A stretch of DNA of 64,000 bases, taken from Parasponia andersonii (Eukaryota; Streptophyta; Magnoliopsida; Rosales; Cannabaceae). Below are positions 35,998 to 49,396 of the stretch, one piece after another (position 1 is the first letter of the stretch; each line of letters opens with the position of its first letter). Both the position numbers and the translations under genes were made by a program. The DNA lies in assembly GCA_002914805.1 (NCBI GenBank), contig JXTB01000117.1:1-64000 (forward strand). Direction: 5' to 3'. The notes beneath the pieces are model-generated. The model was not told where the DNA came from, searched no databases, and saw only the letters and a program-made list of their open reading frames with translations.

Positions 35998-36180
35998 AGT
36001 CTTACCCATGTCCTTTTTGATGATCAACTAATCTAAGAGGGAAAATGGTCAATTAGTAGATAAGTATAATTCTCGACTAGTCTAAAACGAATATAGTAAA
36101 TTAGTCTTACTCATGTCTTTTTTGATAATTAACTAGTCTAAAAGGAAAATAGTAAACTAGCAGATAAGTGTAACTGGCAA
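35998..36180. repeat. Diverged tandem duplication, period about 105 bp
   Basis: agtcttacccatgtcctttt at 35998 recurs as agtcttactcatgtcttttt at 36103. The following aactaatctaa...agataagt segment is also repeated, with small gaps. Confidence 0.75.
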
Positions 36181-36716
36181 GAAAATAGTCAATTGATCTA
36201 TATATGCATGCATATAGAAATTTTCTTATTTGTACTATTCTAGTCTCCTTAGCTAGTACAATGGGCTGACTAATTATCTAATCATTTTTTGGCCCAAAAT
36301 TTAGTATATGACCAAACTTATAAGTTTATAGTTAAATGTTCAACTCATTTAGTGACAAAAATGGAAATAAAACATAATATACAACTAAAGTTTTTTAAAA
36401 AACGAATATTTAGCTATAAATTTTAAAATATGGATATCTACTTATATCAATTTAAATAATTAGTCATCCACATAGTTTTCTTTAGTGAGAGTACAATACT
36501 CCACACATATATTGTACGTGAAATCTTCAACATATCTTTGGGTAATAATTCACAAAAATACACATTTGACACATCCTTTATTTTCTACTACTTAAAAATT
36601 ACAAACTTTCTTTCAAAAAAAATTACAAACCTATATAGTACAATTAGGGCGAGTCTATTTCCATCTCCCTATTCGTTATCTCCACCAATAATATTCTAAA
36701 GAAATAATCTTGCTTC

Positions 36717-36895
36717 AGATCCCACATATTTCCCACCTTTTTAATAGTGTGACAAGTGATTTATCAATATTTAATTAGTTAATGCTATTAAATTTATTAG
36801 TGATAAGTTTAATTAATTCGGTAATTGAACTTTGTACGGCAAATCACATGCTATATCAAGTGTTATTAAAAAGGTGAGATAATAGGTTGGATTCC
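36717..36895. repeat. Possible foldback MITE
   Basis: agatcccacatatttcccac then ctttttaata at about 36717-36746 pairs with aggaatccaacctattatct then caccttttTAATA read from the opposite strand (about 36866-36896). Roughly three quarters of the arm bases match. The outer boundaries and any target duplication are unclear. Confidence 0.4.
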
Positions 36896-38670
36896 TAGTA
36901 CTATCCATTATAAAACATTGTTTGGACTAACATAAATTAAGCAAAATAGGGACGAAGATGATACAAATTTTTCGAATATAATAATGTGAAGGTATTTTTT
37001 TGGGATTAAAAGAAAAATTGGATACCTATTGCCTAATTATTAAATAAATGAATTATCATGAATTAGTCATTTTAAGAAGAAAGATCCGAGTCTCATAAGC
37101 TTTCCGTTGTGCATTATTACTAGGGAAATTTCATTATATGCTAACCAAGGAAACTTTATGAAAAACAAATTAAAGAAAATAAGTTGCAAACATAGAAATT
37201 GCAATCCTAGTACGAGAAGATTTTAAAAATTATTTGAAGCTCCGTCGATTAACCTGGCAGGTTACCAATTCTTCAAGAATTGTCGAGATGATTTTTCCTG
37301 TTATCTTGAATTACATAACATGAATCACTATATGGAGAATACAATTAATTATCCAAATCCTAGTGTTTCAGAATCTGTTAAAAAGACAAATCTACAAAGA
37401 GAATCAAGTGAGAACTGTAATGGGTTTATTATTTGCAATAAAGAACCACTTTCATTACAGGCCAACACCATTTTAGAGACGAGACAAAAAAAAATGTGGT
37501 TGTATGCTGGATAATAAGAGCAAGACGTGGTTACCAAATTCAAACAGGCATAATTTGAAATGGAATAGATTATAATTTGAATAAAAAAATATTAATTTAG
37601 ATGTTACACTCGAATGGAATAATTCAAGAACAAAGAGAGGTGTACTCTGATTTAAAGAATAAAAAGTTCATTCCAGTAATAATAAAAAAAAAAGTTTAAT
37701 AAACATAGGCTGTTAGAATAAAATAAAAATGTATTCGTCGAAATAAACACTTATTTGTATAGAAATCGAAATAAACATAGGGAAAAAAGTGAAACAAGCG
37801 GTAAAAGTAGTTGGATCTTATTAGGCCACCGCGCGTGTGTGGGCAAAAGGCTATTTGGTGTTTATTTTTGGCACTTTATTAGGCTATTGAATAATAATGT
37901 GAAAAATTGAAGACAAATTTTCTTGAATAGGTATGTCTTTAAAGTCAGGTATTAACACCCGTTTTTACAACATTCCAATAGTGGGTTTTTTGCTATTTCT
38001 ATGTTACTAAGAAAGTTCAGGTAACATCATGGAAAATAAAAATAAAATAACACATTCAATTCCCCCTTATATAACCTTAGAGTGGGACAATTGGGTTGAT
38101 TCTTTTGTCTATTGAACTCCCATGTCTAATTTGCCTATTTTTTCATGTTACTATATTATATTAGAGACATTTACGTGTGTTTAAACATGAATAGGAAAAT
38201 GCAATAAACGACAACACATCATGCATGGCATACCTTCAATTTTCTACGTTCCCAAAATTCTACCAACATAACAACGAGACAATAATCTCCCGCCAGGCAA
38301 AAAAAAAAAAAAAAAATGAAAAAAATATAAGACCTTCCAAAGGGAGACTCCTTTTGACTTTATATTTCTGTTTTTTTTTTTCATGAAAAAAAAATCCAAA
38401 TTCATGGGACGCGCAATTTTAAGGAAAGTACAATAATGATACACCATACTGGGTCCATTTGACCTTAAAAATATTGTTCTTTTTGACCAACTTAAAATAT
38501 TATCTTAAAAAAAGGCGGTGAAAAAGATAAATACGGAAAAATAAATACATAGAAGCTAATCATAAGTGCCATAATACGACGTCGTTTATCACATTGAAGC
38601 GCGTGGTACACCGCCTCAAAATTATCGATTTTAATATTTTTATTTTTGATTTGTTGTTTTTTTTTTTTCC

Positions 38671-39826
38671 CCCTAAATGGGCCAAGCGAAGCAAAGCATC
38701 TTTTTCTCTCTCTCTCTTTCTCTAAAGCGCATCGAGAAATTCAGTGCTCCTTCCCATAAATCTAAAATTCCCTCTCCTTGCGCGTGCACTACACTCGCTG
38801 ATTTATTTTCTTTTTTAAAAAAAAAAAAATTTTCCTGCAATTTTTTTTTGGGGGGGGGGGGGTGTGGTTTTGAGGTTTTGATATTGCACCACCTTCAGGA
38901 TCCCCATTCCCAAAGTCTCTGTTCAATTCAAGAGAACCCAAACCTACACTGGGCTTTCATGATACGTCATCGATTGCCAACTCCGAAACCCTAGCACGTC
39001 GAAGCTTCTATCCCCTAGAAGACATAATCCTGGTATTTCTCTCTTTTTCAATTTTTTTATTATTTCTTTTAGTATTTTTGCTGGGAAGAATTTGGATATG
39101 GGTTGTGCATAATTTGGCGAACTAAAATTTGGGTTTGTCTTATTTTGGTTTCTGATTGTATTGTTAAACGTAAGGAATTGAATTTAGGGTTTTTGGTCTG
39201 GTTGCAGAGGAATGCATTATGGATTCCGTAAGGTCAGGGCACAAGTTTAGCATAGCATTTTGTGTGTTCTGGGACTGTCCATCTGGTTAAATTTACATTT
39301 TTCATAAGGAGGTTAGTCTTTCTTTGTTGGTTCTTTCCCTTGTTCGATTTATTTGATTAAGCCATGGATTAATGGAGGTCTTAACTTATTTGTAATCGTT
39401 TATTTTAAGTATTAGATTGTTTTGAATTGCATTTTCTCAATTTTTTTCAGTCTTGGGCTTTGTTTTAGGGAGCTTAGTGTAAGAGAAGAAGGGTTGGTGG
39501 ATTGGGGCCTTGGGGGTGGGGGAAGACGGCTATATCCGTTTTTTTTGTTAGAATGAAATATTGGCCATGTCTGGTTATAGAATAGTATTTTTGTTTAGGA
39601 TTATAGAATAGTATTTTTGTTTAGGATTATAGAATAGTATTTTTATATATGGTTATTGAATATTATGCCTGTTTTTTTCTTTTTAAATCTGACCGCGTTT
39701 GGTTGCCTTTTTGTTTATTGATTCTTTTGGCTTATGTCTTTGAGTTGTTCACGTATATGGTGTTTACTGTCTTACTGGGTTACAGATTTATATATTTTTT
39801 TTTTTCTTCTTTGTTTTGCAGGAGTC
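38671..39826 (+). promoter_or_regulatory. 5' leader region of the BRWD-like gene
   Basis: CT-rich leader sequence (about 38700-38740) leads to a donor-like CCTG/GTATTT at 39032/39033. A possible second untranslated exon is near 39208-39310, and a clear acceptor TTTTGCAG precedes the coding exon at 39821. The exact transcription start is not visible. A poly-T/poly-G run at about 38847-38864 may be a sequencing artefact. Confidence 0.5.
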
Positions 39827-42800
39827 ATGGCTCTTCGGAAATTTGTTCCTTCTGGTGATGCACCACCCTCTGTTAGGATGAAGCCTTTGAATTTTACCAT
39901 TAAGATGAATGAGAGGACTCGGTTTGCGGATGCAGAGACCAGTCTTGCCGCAGAGCCTGATGTGGATATTGACCTCAGAGAAGTATACTTTCTTATCATG
40001 CATTTCCTTTCAGCTGGACCATGTCGTAGAACATATGGACAGTTTTGGAATGAACTTCTTGAACATCAACTTTTACCTAGACGATATCATGCTTGGTATT
40101 CGAGGAATGGTATGCCTAGTGGGGATGAGAATGATGATGGCAATTCCTTCCCTTTGAGTTACAATATGCTGGTTGAGAGGTGTGTACCATGTACAATGCT
40201 TTTCATAATTCCCTCTTATAACTAATTGATTGTTTATCTTAGTTTCAATCAAAATTGTAATTAGTAAGCAATTATGCCCAAGCTTTTAATTTCCAAGTAA
40301 AATGCATGACATGTGGTTGCATAAACAGTTTATTTGCTTCTGATCATGGACTGCATATATATATATATATATATTTATCCTATTCTATCGTTGAGTGGAC
40401 TTTTTTTGTTCATGATGATTAAATATAAAATGAAGATGATAATACCAAATTGTTTGCTTAAGAAAGGTAATCTGATTTCTTTTTTTTATTTTACTTATTA
40501 GGTATTCTCACATTCAAAAGGACCACTTGATAAAGCTTTTGAAGCAGTTGATTCTAAGTTCAGCTCCTCCTTCACGAGGTATAAGTGGTGGCAATGCTCC
40601 AAACGCTGCTGATGTACCTACTCTAATGGGAATGGGTTCATTTTCACTTCTAAGATGTAGGTGGAATTTATTTAAGCATCTGTGTTCTTTTGGCTTGTAC
40701 TTGTAAAGTTTAACCCTAAAAGTTATTATTTAAGCCTAAAAAAAAGAGGTTCTGCTTCTTATATTGTCTAAGATCCTGTTCTCCATTTGTTTAAAATGTT
40801 ATGTGATCAATAACAGAGGCATTCCTTTTATCCAGATGATAGGGATAAGGTAAACAATGAATTAATGCACCCTCCTGCTTATATGCGTTGGCCTCATATG
40901 AAAGCTGATCAAGTTCGTGGGCTAAGTTTGAGGGAAATTGGCGGAGGTTTTCCTAAGCACCATCGTGCACCATCTATTCGCGCGGCATGTTATGCCGTTG
41001 CCAAACCATCAACCATGGTTCAGAAGATGCAAAATATCAAGATGCTCAGGGGACATCGTAATGCTGTCTATTGTGGTATGCTATCATGTGCTAAGTTTCT
41101 CTTCTGCGCATAAGGCTTTTTCCCATACTGGATGGTTACATAGATGATCTGCTCATGTGCATCATCTTTTGAATATACATGCAGGTGTAGCATATGCAAG
41201 AAACATATATTGCTAATGCATTTGCTCCTTTACAAACTCATAATGTATGCAAGAAACATAAATTGCTTATGAATTTGCTCCTTTACAAAATTATATGACC
41301 GAGTTGTTTCAACTATTTTATGAGAAACATTTTCTCTTTTTTGAGTATGGGAAGTAGAAACTTATCTTGAAGCTAGTGCATTGAATTCTAATGGTGTTTT
41401 ATCTTAAAATGACTTCTGCAGCTATATTTGATCGCTCAGGGAGATATGTTATAACCGGTGCAGATGATCGCCTTGTAAAAATCTGGTCAATGGAAACAGC
41501 ATACTGCTTGGCAAGCTGCCGTGGACATGAAGTAAGTACTCTCAGCCTATAATTAGTGTACTGCCAGTCGTCATTATTTTTCTATTCTTTGCTTGATCTC
41601 TTTTTATGCTTGGAAGGGTGACATCACTGACCTGGCTGTGAGTTCTAACAATGCTGTAGTGGCATCCTCGTCAAATGACTGCAACATTCGTGTTGTAAGA
41701 TTTCTCTTTTACTGAGTGAATTGTTTCCTCCTTTTCCCCCCTACTTTTGCTTCTTCTTTTTTCTTTTCACTTGATGCTAAATGATTCGTATCATTTTGTT
41801 CTTTAAGTGGCGTTTACCAGATGGCCTACCAGTTTCAGTACTGCGGGGGCACACTGGAGCAGTTACTGCTATTGCATTTAGTCCTAGACCTGGATTTATC
41901 TTCCAACTTCTGTCGTAAGGCTGTCTTTTTGTCCCCTCCATTTCTATAAATTAGCCTTTTCAACCTTGTTGAATTTTTGCCAAACATTTAGTGTTGGTCT
42001 TCTTTTTTGCAGTTCATCTGATGATGGGACTTGTAGGCTTTGGGATGCTAGAAGCTCTCAGCTGAGTCCAAGGATATATGTTCCAAGGCCTTCAGATTCT
42101 GTAGCTGGTTGGTTCCTCTTTCATGTTCAGCTAGAGTCCAAACTATTAATTTGTATAAAGGACTTTGTTTGGAATAATATAATTGGTTGCAGGAAAAAAC
42201 AATGGTCCATCCTCTAGCGTTGGTGCACAAAACCATCAAATCTTTTGTTGCACGTTTAATGCTAATGGAACAGTCTTTGTCACTGGTAGCTCAGATACAC
42301 TTGCAAGGGTAAATTATTCTCTCTTTAGTATCTTGACCATATTCATGTTCAAGGAAATCCTAATTTTTCTTCCATTAATGAACAAATGCATCAGTAACTA
42401 ATAATTATTTTTGAAAGTGAATTACAACATATGATGGCTATCTGCTTCTAGGTGTGGAATGCTTCTAAACAAACCTCTGATGAATCAGACCAACCGAATC
42501 ATGAGATAGACGTGTTATCTGGGCATGAGAATGATGTTAATTATGTACAATTTAGGTTAGTTTGTTGACTTTGTTTCTAACTATCGTTAGTAAAAATTTT
42601 CATGCTGACATAGGTTCCCTCCTTATTGCAGTGGTTGTGCTGTAGCATCTAGATTTATGACAACTGACAACTTGAAGGAAGAGAATGTTCCAAAATTTAA
42701 GAATTCCTGGTATGGTCCCAACCTCTTTATTTTTTAATTACTTTTTTTATCATGTTTTGAAATTATTATCATGATAGCATTTCGTTTGGTTTAGGTTCTT

Positions 42801-45800
42801 TGCTTTGTGCCCTTTCTTCTATTTCACAGTTCGAATTTTGGGTAAAACTTTTCTCTGTGCTTATTGTTAATATTATTTCCAGGTTCACTCATGAGAACAT
42901 AGTTACTTGTTCTCGTGATGGCAGTGCTATTATTTGGATTCCAAGATCACGACGATCACATGTAAGTTGCCATAAAATGTTGTTTTCTTTCCTTGAATCT
43001 TGAGCCTTAAGAGTTCTTGAAAGGGTTTTTCTTATTTTGAATTGTAAAAGAGTGTTTTTTTTTTTTTTATTGGTATGAGTAATATCACGATTTTTTTCCC
43101 CCAACTGTGAGTAATGTCACGAATTTAATTTTTAAGCTATAAATAACATGTCATATTGCTATTTTTATGTGTAAGGGGAAAGCTGGCCGCTGGACAAGGG
43201 CATATCATCTCAAAGTTCCACCACCACCAATGCCTCCTCAACCTGTGCGAGGAGGCCCTCGTCAGAGAATGCTTCCTACTCCTCGTGGTGTTAATATGAT
43301 AATCTGGAGCCTTGACAATCGCTTTGTTCTTGCAGCTATTATGGGTAGTTACTTTGTGTTGATTCTTCATTATGTTAAAATGCAAGTATCAGGGAATGTT
43401 TTGCAGGTTCTTTGTGTTGATCTCTTCTTTATTCTGTTACATTTTTCGCTTAGCTTTTATGCTTACAATGTTTGACTAGATTTATTTTCTGCAGTTAAGT
43501 TTCATTTCAATCTTTTGGGGGTTTCTTTTTTTTTTGGTTTTTTTTTTTTGGGGGGGGGGGGGGGGGGACCCTTTTTTAATTTTAATACTTTTTTTTTGGG
43601 GCAAATTGAAAAAAATGCGTTTGGAATGCTTTTTGTGGAGGCTTAGTACATTCTTTAACTGGCCATAGTGAATCTGTGAGTGGTTTCATTTGTTTTTTTT
43701 AATTTTGTTTCCAATTTTTCCTTCTCTCTTGACTTTGTGTGAAGCAAGTTGTAAATTAAGTTTTAGGAAGACTCTTTGTTTAGAATGCTCTGTCAAATGA
43801 AACAATTTAGTTATCACTCGGTTTTTTTCATCGTTCTTTGGTTGCAACATTTGTGCCTGTTGATTTGATTGATGTCTGCCTCATACAGAGCAGGGTAATA
43901 TATTGTTTATCTTCCTTGTTTGGAGGATTTCAAATGTGCATTGTTTTGGGTTGCATAGCTTATGTTGATCAGTAGGCCAAAAGGATATCACTGAATACTG
44001 ACTTAAGATTTTGACTCTTGTATAGACATACGTACTGGATGTTCACCCTTTTAATCCCCGGATAGCTATGAGCGCTGGCTACGATGGAAGAACCATTGTG
44101 TGGGATGTGAGTTTCCAGTTTCCTTTGTCTTTTTCATTTCCCTCGTTTTCTCTTTTATACTTGATGCATTCTTACTTGTGATTCTAGATATGGGAAGGAA
44201 AACCAATAAGGACATATGAAATATCACGTTTCAAACTGGTTGATGGGAAGTTTTCTCCGTAAGTCGATTCTTTTTTTTTTTTTTTCTGTTTGCATTTTTT
44301 TTTCTTGACCTTCACTAGTATGGCTACTGTGACACAAATTGAATAGTTTTTACCATTTATTTGGCTCTATTTTATATGGTATTCCAAAGTACCTTCTAAG
44401 TTCATGTAGCTGTAAATTCTACACGACATTATATTGTTCTGCCTCATTGTTATTCTTGTTGGCTTTCTGTTGCTTAGGATCTTTTCTCTCATATTGATAA
44501 TTTTCACTCTCCTCTTCATTGGAGACAAGATCAGTTTATCTAAGTTGCTGATTTCTGATACAATTTTTTCCTGTATATGTAGGGATGGGACGTCAATTAT
44601 ACTCTCTGATGATGTTGGGCAGCTTTATATACTAAACACAGGCCAAGGGGAGTCCCAAGAGGATGCAAAATATGACCAGGTATATTTTTACCTTTTTTAT
44701 TATAAAGGAGCAGCAAAGTTGGTCATGTGTTTATCTGATAACTTGGGGACCCTGGTGCCTAATGTTTCTTTTCCATAATGAGGTTTATCAATGATACTTG
44801 TCTTGTGTGCCCTTTTTTGGCAGTTTTTCCTTGGTGATTATCGGCCCCTTATTCAAGATACCCATGGGAATGTACTTGATCAGGTTGGCTGATCATGTTT
44901 TATCTTTGTCATTAACTAGTGTTTATTTTATTCTTTCTGTTTCATACTAACATAATATATAGTAGGATCTGCAGTATATTTTCCATTGAAATGACTCTTG
45001 GTTTGTATGTCATGGTTGCTTGTGTGGCTTTCATCCTGGATGGATTACTTGGAACATAATGCAGATTATATATCTATCCGTTCCCTCTTTATGTTTGTCC
45101 AAGCAGTTGCGCATGCATCTTAGTTTATATGAGTGCATATCTTTACATGGCCTTATGGAAGTATTAGACTCTTCTTTAGCTTCGTTTCCAACTCAAAATT
45201 TGTACGTGGTTAGCATTCCAATATTATACTATTGGATACTTTCCATTTGTGAGTGTCCTTATTCATAGTTTTCCTATGTTGCAAAAGTCCTTATTGGCAG
45301 ACATAAATGTGGACCCCGGATAGTGAATGGAGTGAACTAAAATGTACAAAAATTTACTATTCTGGAAATTGAATAGACTTTGCCCCCAGCGTTGCATATA
45401 GCATGAGCATTGTTGTAGACATTTTAATGTACAATGTAAAGCTTTAGATACTGCTCCTCTCTACTAGAATTTTCATATATTAGATTCTGATTAACTACAA
45501 GTAATGGCAATTATTGAAACAGGAAACTCAGATTACACCATATCGAAGGAATCTCCAAGATAGTCTCTGTGACTCAGGTTTTATTTACATTCCAGGCACT
45601 TAAGTTAGTTTTCTTTATTAGTCAAATGTTCTTGACCTTTCCATTTTCTCAAGCACCATTTATGCTTTGAAACCACTAGGCATGATACCGTATCCAGAAC
45701 CTTATCAGAGTGCATACCAGAAGAGACGGTTAGGAGCTCTGGGTCTTGAATGGAATCCTAATTCTCTTAAACTTGCTACTGGACCTGACTTTACTCTAGA

Positions 45801-48800
45801 TCCAGAGTACCAAATGCTACCCTTGGCAGACCTGGACATGTTGACTGAACCACTGCCTGAGTTTGTAGATGTCATGGATTGGGAGCCAGAAGTTGAAATG
45901 CAAAGTGATGATACTGATTCAGACTTCAATGTGAATGAAGATTATTTAACTGGAGGAGAGCAAGGAAGTTTAAGTTCCAATTCCTCGGATGATCCAGAGG
46001 GCAGTGCAGAAGATGGTGAGACTGATGACACACAATTAGAAAGACTTCGTAGATCGAAAAGGAAAAAGCAAAAGGCTGAAGTAAGTTGTTGTTTGAGTTC
46101 TTTTGAATCTTTGTATAGAAGAATGGTTGTTTTAAAGACTTTATGCTCTCTTTTTTTTCCCTTCCCCTTTTAAGTCTTCCCTTGAAATGATTAACCCACT
46201 GTTCCTGCTTATTCTTGCTTCATCAGATTGAGATCATGACATCTTCAGGAAGGCGTGTCAAGAGGAGAAATTTTGATGAGGGTGATGGCAATCCACTCAG
46301 GATTAACAAAACAAAGAAATCAAAAAGTGGCCGAAAAGCTTCAAGGAAGAAATCTTCCAAATCTAAGTCATTGAGACCTAGAAGGGCTGCAGCAAAAAAT
46401 GCTCTTAATCTGTTTTCTAAAATTACGGGGACCTTCACTGATGGAGAAGATGAAGACGGTTCAGGAGTTGATACTTCAGAGAGTGAATCCACGCTTCAAG
46501 ATTCAGACATTGAAAGTGATGGATCTGATAAATATTTGCAAAATGAGCAAAGCAAACAGTTGAAAGGAAAAGAAATTTCACTGGATAACTCTGACTTGGT
46601 TAATCGTCACAAAGCTCCTGAATACCATATTAATGGTGGAAATAGGGCAAGATTGGTCCTCAAATTGCCATTGCGTGAGTCAAATAAGCTTGTGGCTCGA
46701 CAGAGCATAGTGTCTAAATGCATGAACCAGGCTGATTTGGTTTCCTCAAGAGTTCCTCAAGAAGCTATTGAAAGAAATGGGAACTGTGTGAACTCTCAAG
46801 ATCCAAGGTACTCCCCTGGCGATTATGAAAAACTTAACACAGTTGAAGGGCCAGAGGGAGTACAGTTAGACAAAGCTGATTATTTAAACTTAACTGAAGA
46901 TTATAAAAATGGGAAAATTAGATGGGGTGGTGTCAGAGCTCGTTCATCCAAGCGTCTAAGATCTGGTGAAGCTGCGGCATCAAATTCATTTTCCAGAACA
47001 AGCTTATCTCTTCAAGGTCATCACGAAAAACAGAATTATTTCAGTGGATGTGTAAGAACTGGTAGTGATTCTGTGAGTGAGTTCCCTGATTTACAAATAC
47101 ACAAGCATGAGGTTAACGTAGACGGAATGGCGATAACGGATGGGAAAGATGTGAGGGATGGTACCAGCAGTAGAGCCAATGGTGTAGATAACTTGAGTTT
47201 GAATTACGATAAAACATCTAAAGCTGATGACATGACTGCTAACAATGGGAACATGGCTGATCTGCCGCCTGAAGACTCTGATAAAGCTTCAAAATCACAC
47301 GATATGTCTGCTTCGGAAGCAACATCCTCTTCTCTTGACAGTGGGAATGGGGATGATCTTCCACCTGGACAAACTAACAACTGTCCTTCGCTGATCTCCA
47401 CAAAGTTCCGGCTTAAGAGGATTTCAAGAGATTCTGAAAATCCTTGCGAACAGAGAGTGAGATCTTCAGTGGGCAACCTAGAGTATGAGAGATACACTTT
47501 GTTACATGACAAGCCTTTGGACACTGAACAAGACCCAGCTGTGCCTGAGAATGAAATGGCCAATAGAATGAAATCGGAACACAGATATGGTGATTTACTG
47601 GAATCTGACACTCAATGTGATAAGAATGCCACGTGCAATATAAAGGACTCAGTGGAGTCTCATCATTTACACGGGAAAAAAATGTATACCGCTGTTTATA
47701 GAAGGGCTAAATCACATAAGGGTACAACTACTTTAGAAGGTTTTGGTGGTGGCAAAGAAGGAAGCACTTCAAATGCAAGCAACCACAATCTTAGTGTTGG
47801 AGTGGACATTCGTGAAGACTCAATTGATGGATCACGTGGGACTCAATCCACTGGATTGGAGGCCTCTACAAGTCCAAATGTTGAGGCTGACAATGTTAAG
47901 GTGGCTCAAGGACTTGAATCTGGGTACATGCTCAGAAACACCCAGAATAGTTCCATGAGCAGACGTCAACTGCCACAAGAAGAATGGGGATCAAGTTCTA
48001 GGATGACAGTTGGTTTGAGGTCTACAAGAAACAGGAGAGGCAGCCATCATCTTTGTGAGACTAGTCCAATAGATACAACAAGGAAGTCAAGTAAATCATC
48101 AAGAAAGGGAACGTGGTTAATGCTAACTACACACGAGGAAGGCTCCCGATATATTCCCCAACTAGGGGATGAAGTAGCATATTTGAGACAGGTTAGTTGC
48201 ACAAGGAATTATTTTTTCGTTCATTCAGTTCATCTTGAATTTTTGGTTTTGTTTTACTAATCCTTTACTGATTCGTTTTGAAACTTCTCTGTTTCTTTCA
48301 GGGGCATCAGGAGTATCTAGAACATTTGCGGCAGAGAGAACATCCTCCGTGGATATCAGTGAAAGGAAATTTAAGAGATGTGGAGTTTTGCAAAGTTCAA
48401 GACCTTGAGTATTCCTCATTTGCAGGATCCGGGGAGAGCTGCTGTAAAATGACTCTTCAATTTGTGGATCCTTCTTCTGACGTGTACGGCAGATCTTTCA
48501 AAATGACCCTACCGGAAATGACTGGGTTTCCTGACTTCCTTGTTGAAAGAACTCGCTATGATGCCGCAATCCAGAGGAATTGGACACACAGGGATAAGTG
48601 CCAAGTCTGGTGGAAAAATGACGGAGAAGAAGATGGTAGTTGGTGGCTTGGTAGGATCCTCTCTGTTAAGGCCAAATCTGATGATTTTCCGGAGAGTCCG
48701 TGGGAGAGGTATACTGTACAGTACAAGGGTGACCCTCCAGAAACGCATTTACATAGCCCTTGGGAGCTACTTGATATCAGTGCTGTATGGGAGCAGCCTC

Positions 48801-49396
48801 ACATTGATGATGATAGCAAAGACGGCCTTCAGTCTGCCTTTGCCAAACTAGAACGTTCGAGCAGACCTCCACAGGTATCAAACACAGTTCTAAATGTGAA
48901 AAGAGAACCTTTGCTAGAACTGCAAAATATCTTGACGTTTTTCACCATGTTTTCTGACTTTTATTGTGAATATGTCAGGATCGGTTTGGAATTAATAAAT
49001 TGAAGCAACTTTCACAGAGGCCAAATTTTGCAAATAGGTATCTCTCTGTCATTCTTGTAATCCCATTTCATGTGGTTGAAGTACTAAGGAAGCACCAATT
49101 GCATTTATTGATTTAAATACTTGAGCATTTTTCATTCTAGATTCTTTCCCATTCAACCTGGGATGTGACGTGCTTGCTGACCTGATCGTAATTTTCTCAG
49201 GTTCCCGGTTCCATTATCTCTCGAAGTGATCCAGTCTAGATTAGAGAATAACTACTATCGAAGTTTAGAAGCAGTGAAGCATGATTTCAAGATCATGCTG
49301 TCGAATGCTGAGAATTTCGTCGGAAGCAAGTCCGATTTTTCACTGAAATTAAAACGTCTGTCAGACTGGTTCGCAAAGACATTGTCATCTTTGTAG
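39827..49396 (+). CDS. BRWD/PHIP-type WD40 protein with cryptic Tudor and bromodomain-like C-terminus, 23 exons
   Basis: Exons: 39827-40179, 40502-40656, 40836-41075, 41422-41531, 41617-41694, 41808-41914, 42013-42107, 42193-42308, 42452-42555, 42632-42709, 42883-42961, 43176-43344, about 43597-43675, 44026-44106, 44188-44258, 44583-44679, 44824-44883, 45523-45577, 45680-46080, 46227-48191, 48302-48874, 48979-49037, 49201-49396. The product is about 1,770 residues. An N-terminal PHIP-like helical region (MALRKFVPSGDAPP...) precedes about eight WD40 repeats, starting GHRNAVYC. A long acidic and serine/lysine-rich linker follows (KRKKQKAE, SKKSGRK-like basic patches). Next is a Tudor-like block (VWWKNDGEEDGSWWLGRI) and a short bromodomain-like end (NNYYRSLEAVKHDFKIMLSN). 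Animal relatives bind methylated histone H3 and act with CUL4-DDB1; the plant role is inferred. The start of exon 13 is corrupted by a homopolymer run. Confidence 0.93.
43501..43604. other. Poly-T/poly-G stretch, probable assembly error
   Basis: Runs of T are followed by about 17 consecutive G and another T/G run, directly before the recognisable part of exon 13 (TTTGGAATGCTTT...). The expected acceptor and the first codons of this WD40 exon are missing or garbled here. Confidence 0.6.

Larger units (their letters stand above)
35725..38670. other. Intergenic DNA upstream of the BRWD-like gene
   Basis: AT-rich. Includes a two-copy tandem repeat (35998-36180) and a possible foldback element (36717-36895). 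Poly-A/T runs lie near 38300-38390. A palindromic cgacgtcg occurs at about 38578. No exon is recognised. The right end should contain the BRWD-like promoter. Confidence 0.45.

Noticed and set aside
47204..47611. 135-codon antisense frame in BRWD exon 20
   Set aside because: Shadow of a long coding exon, with no independent evidence.
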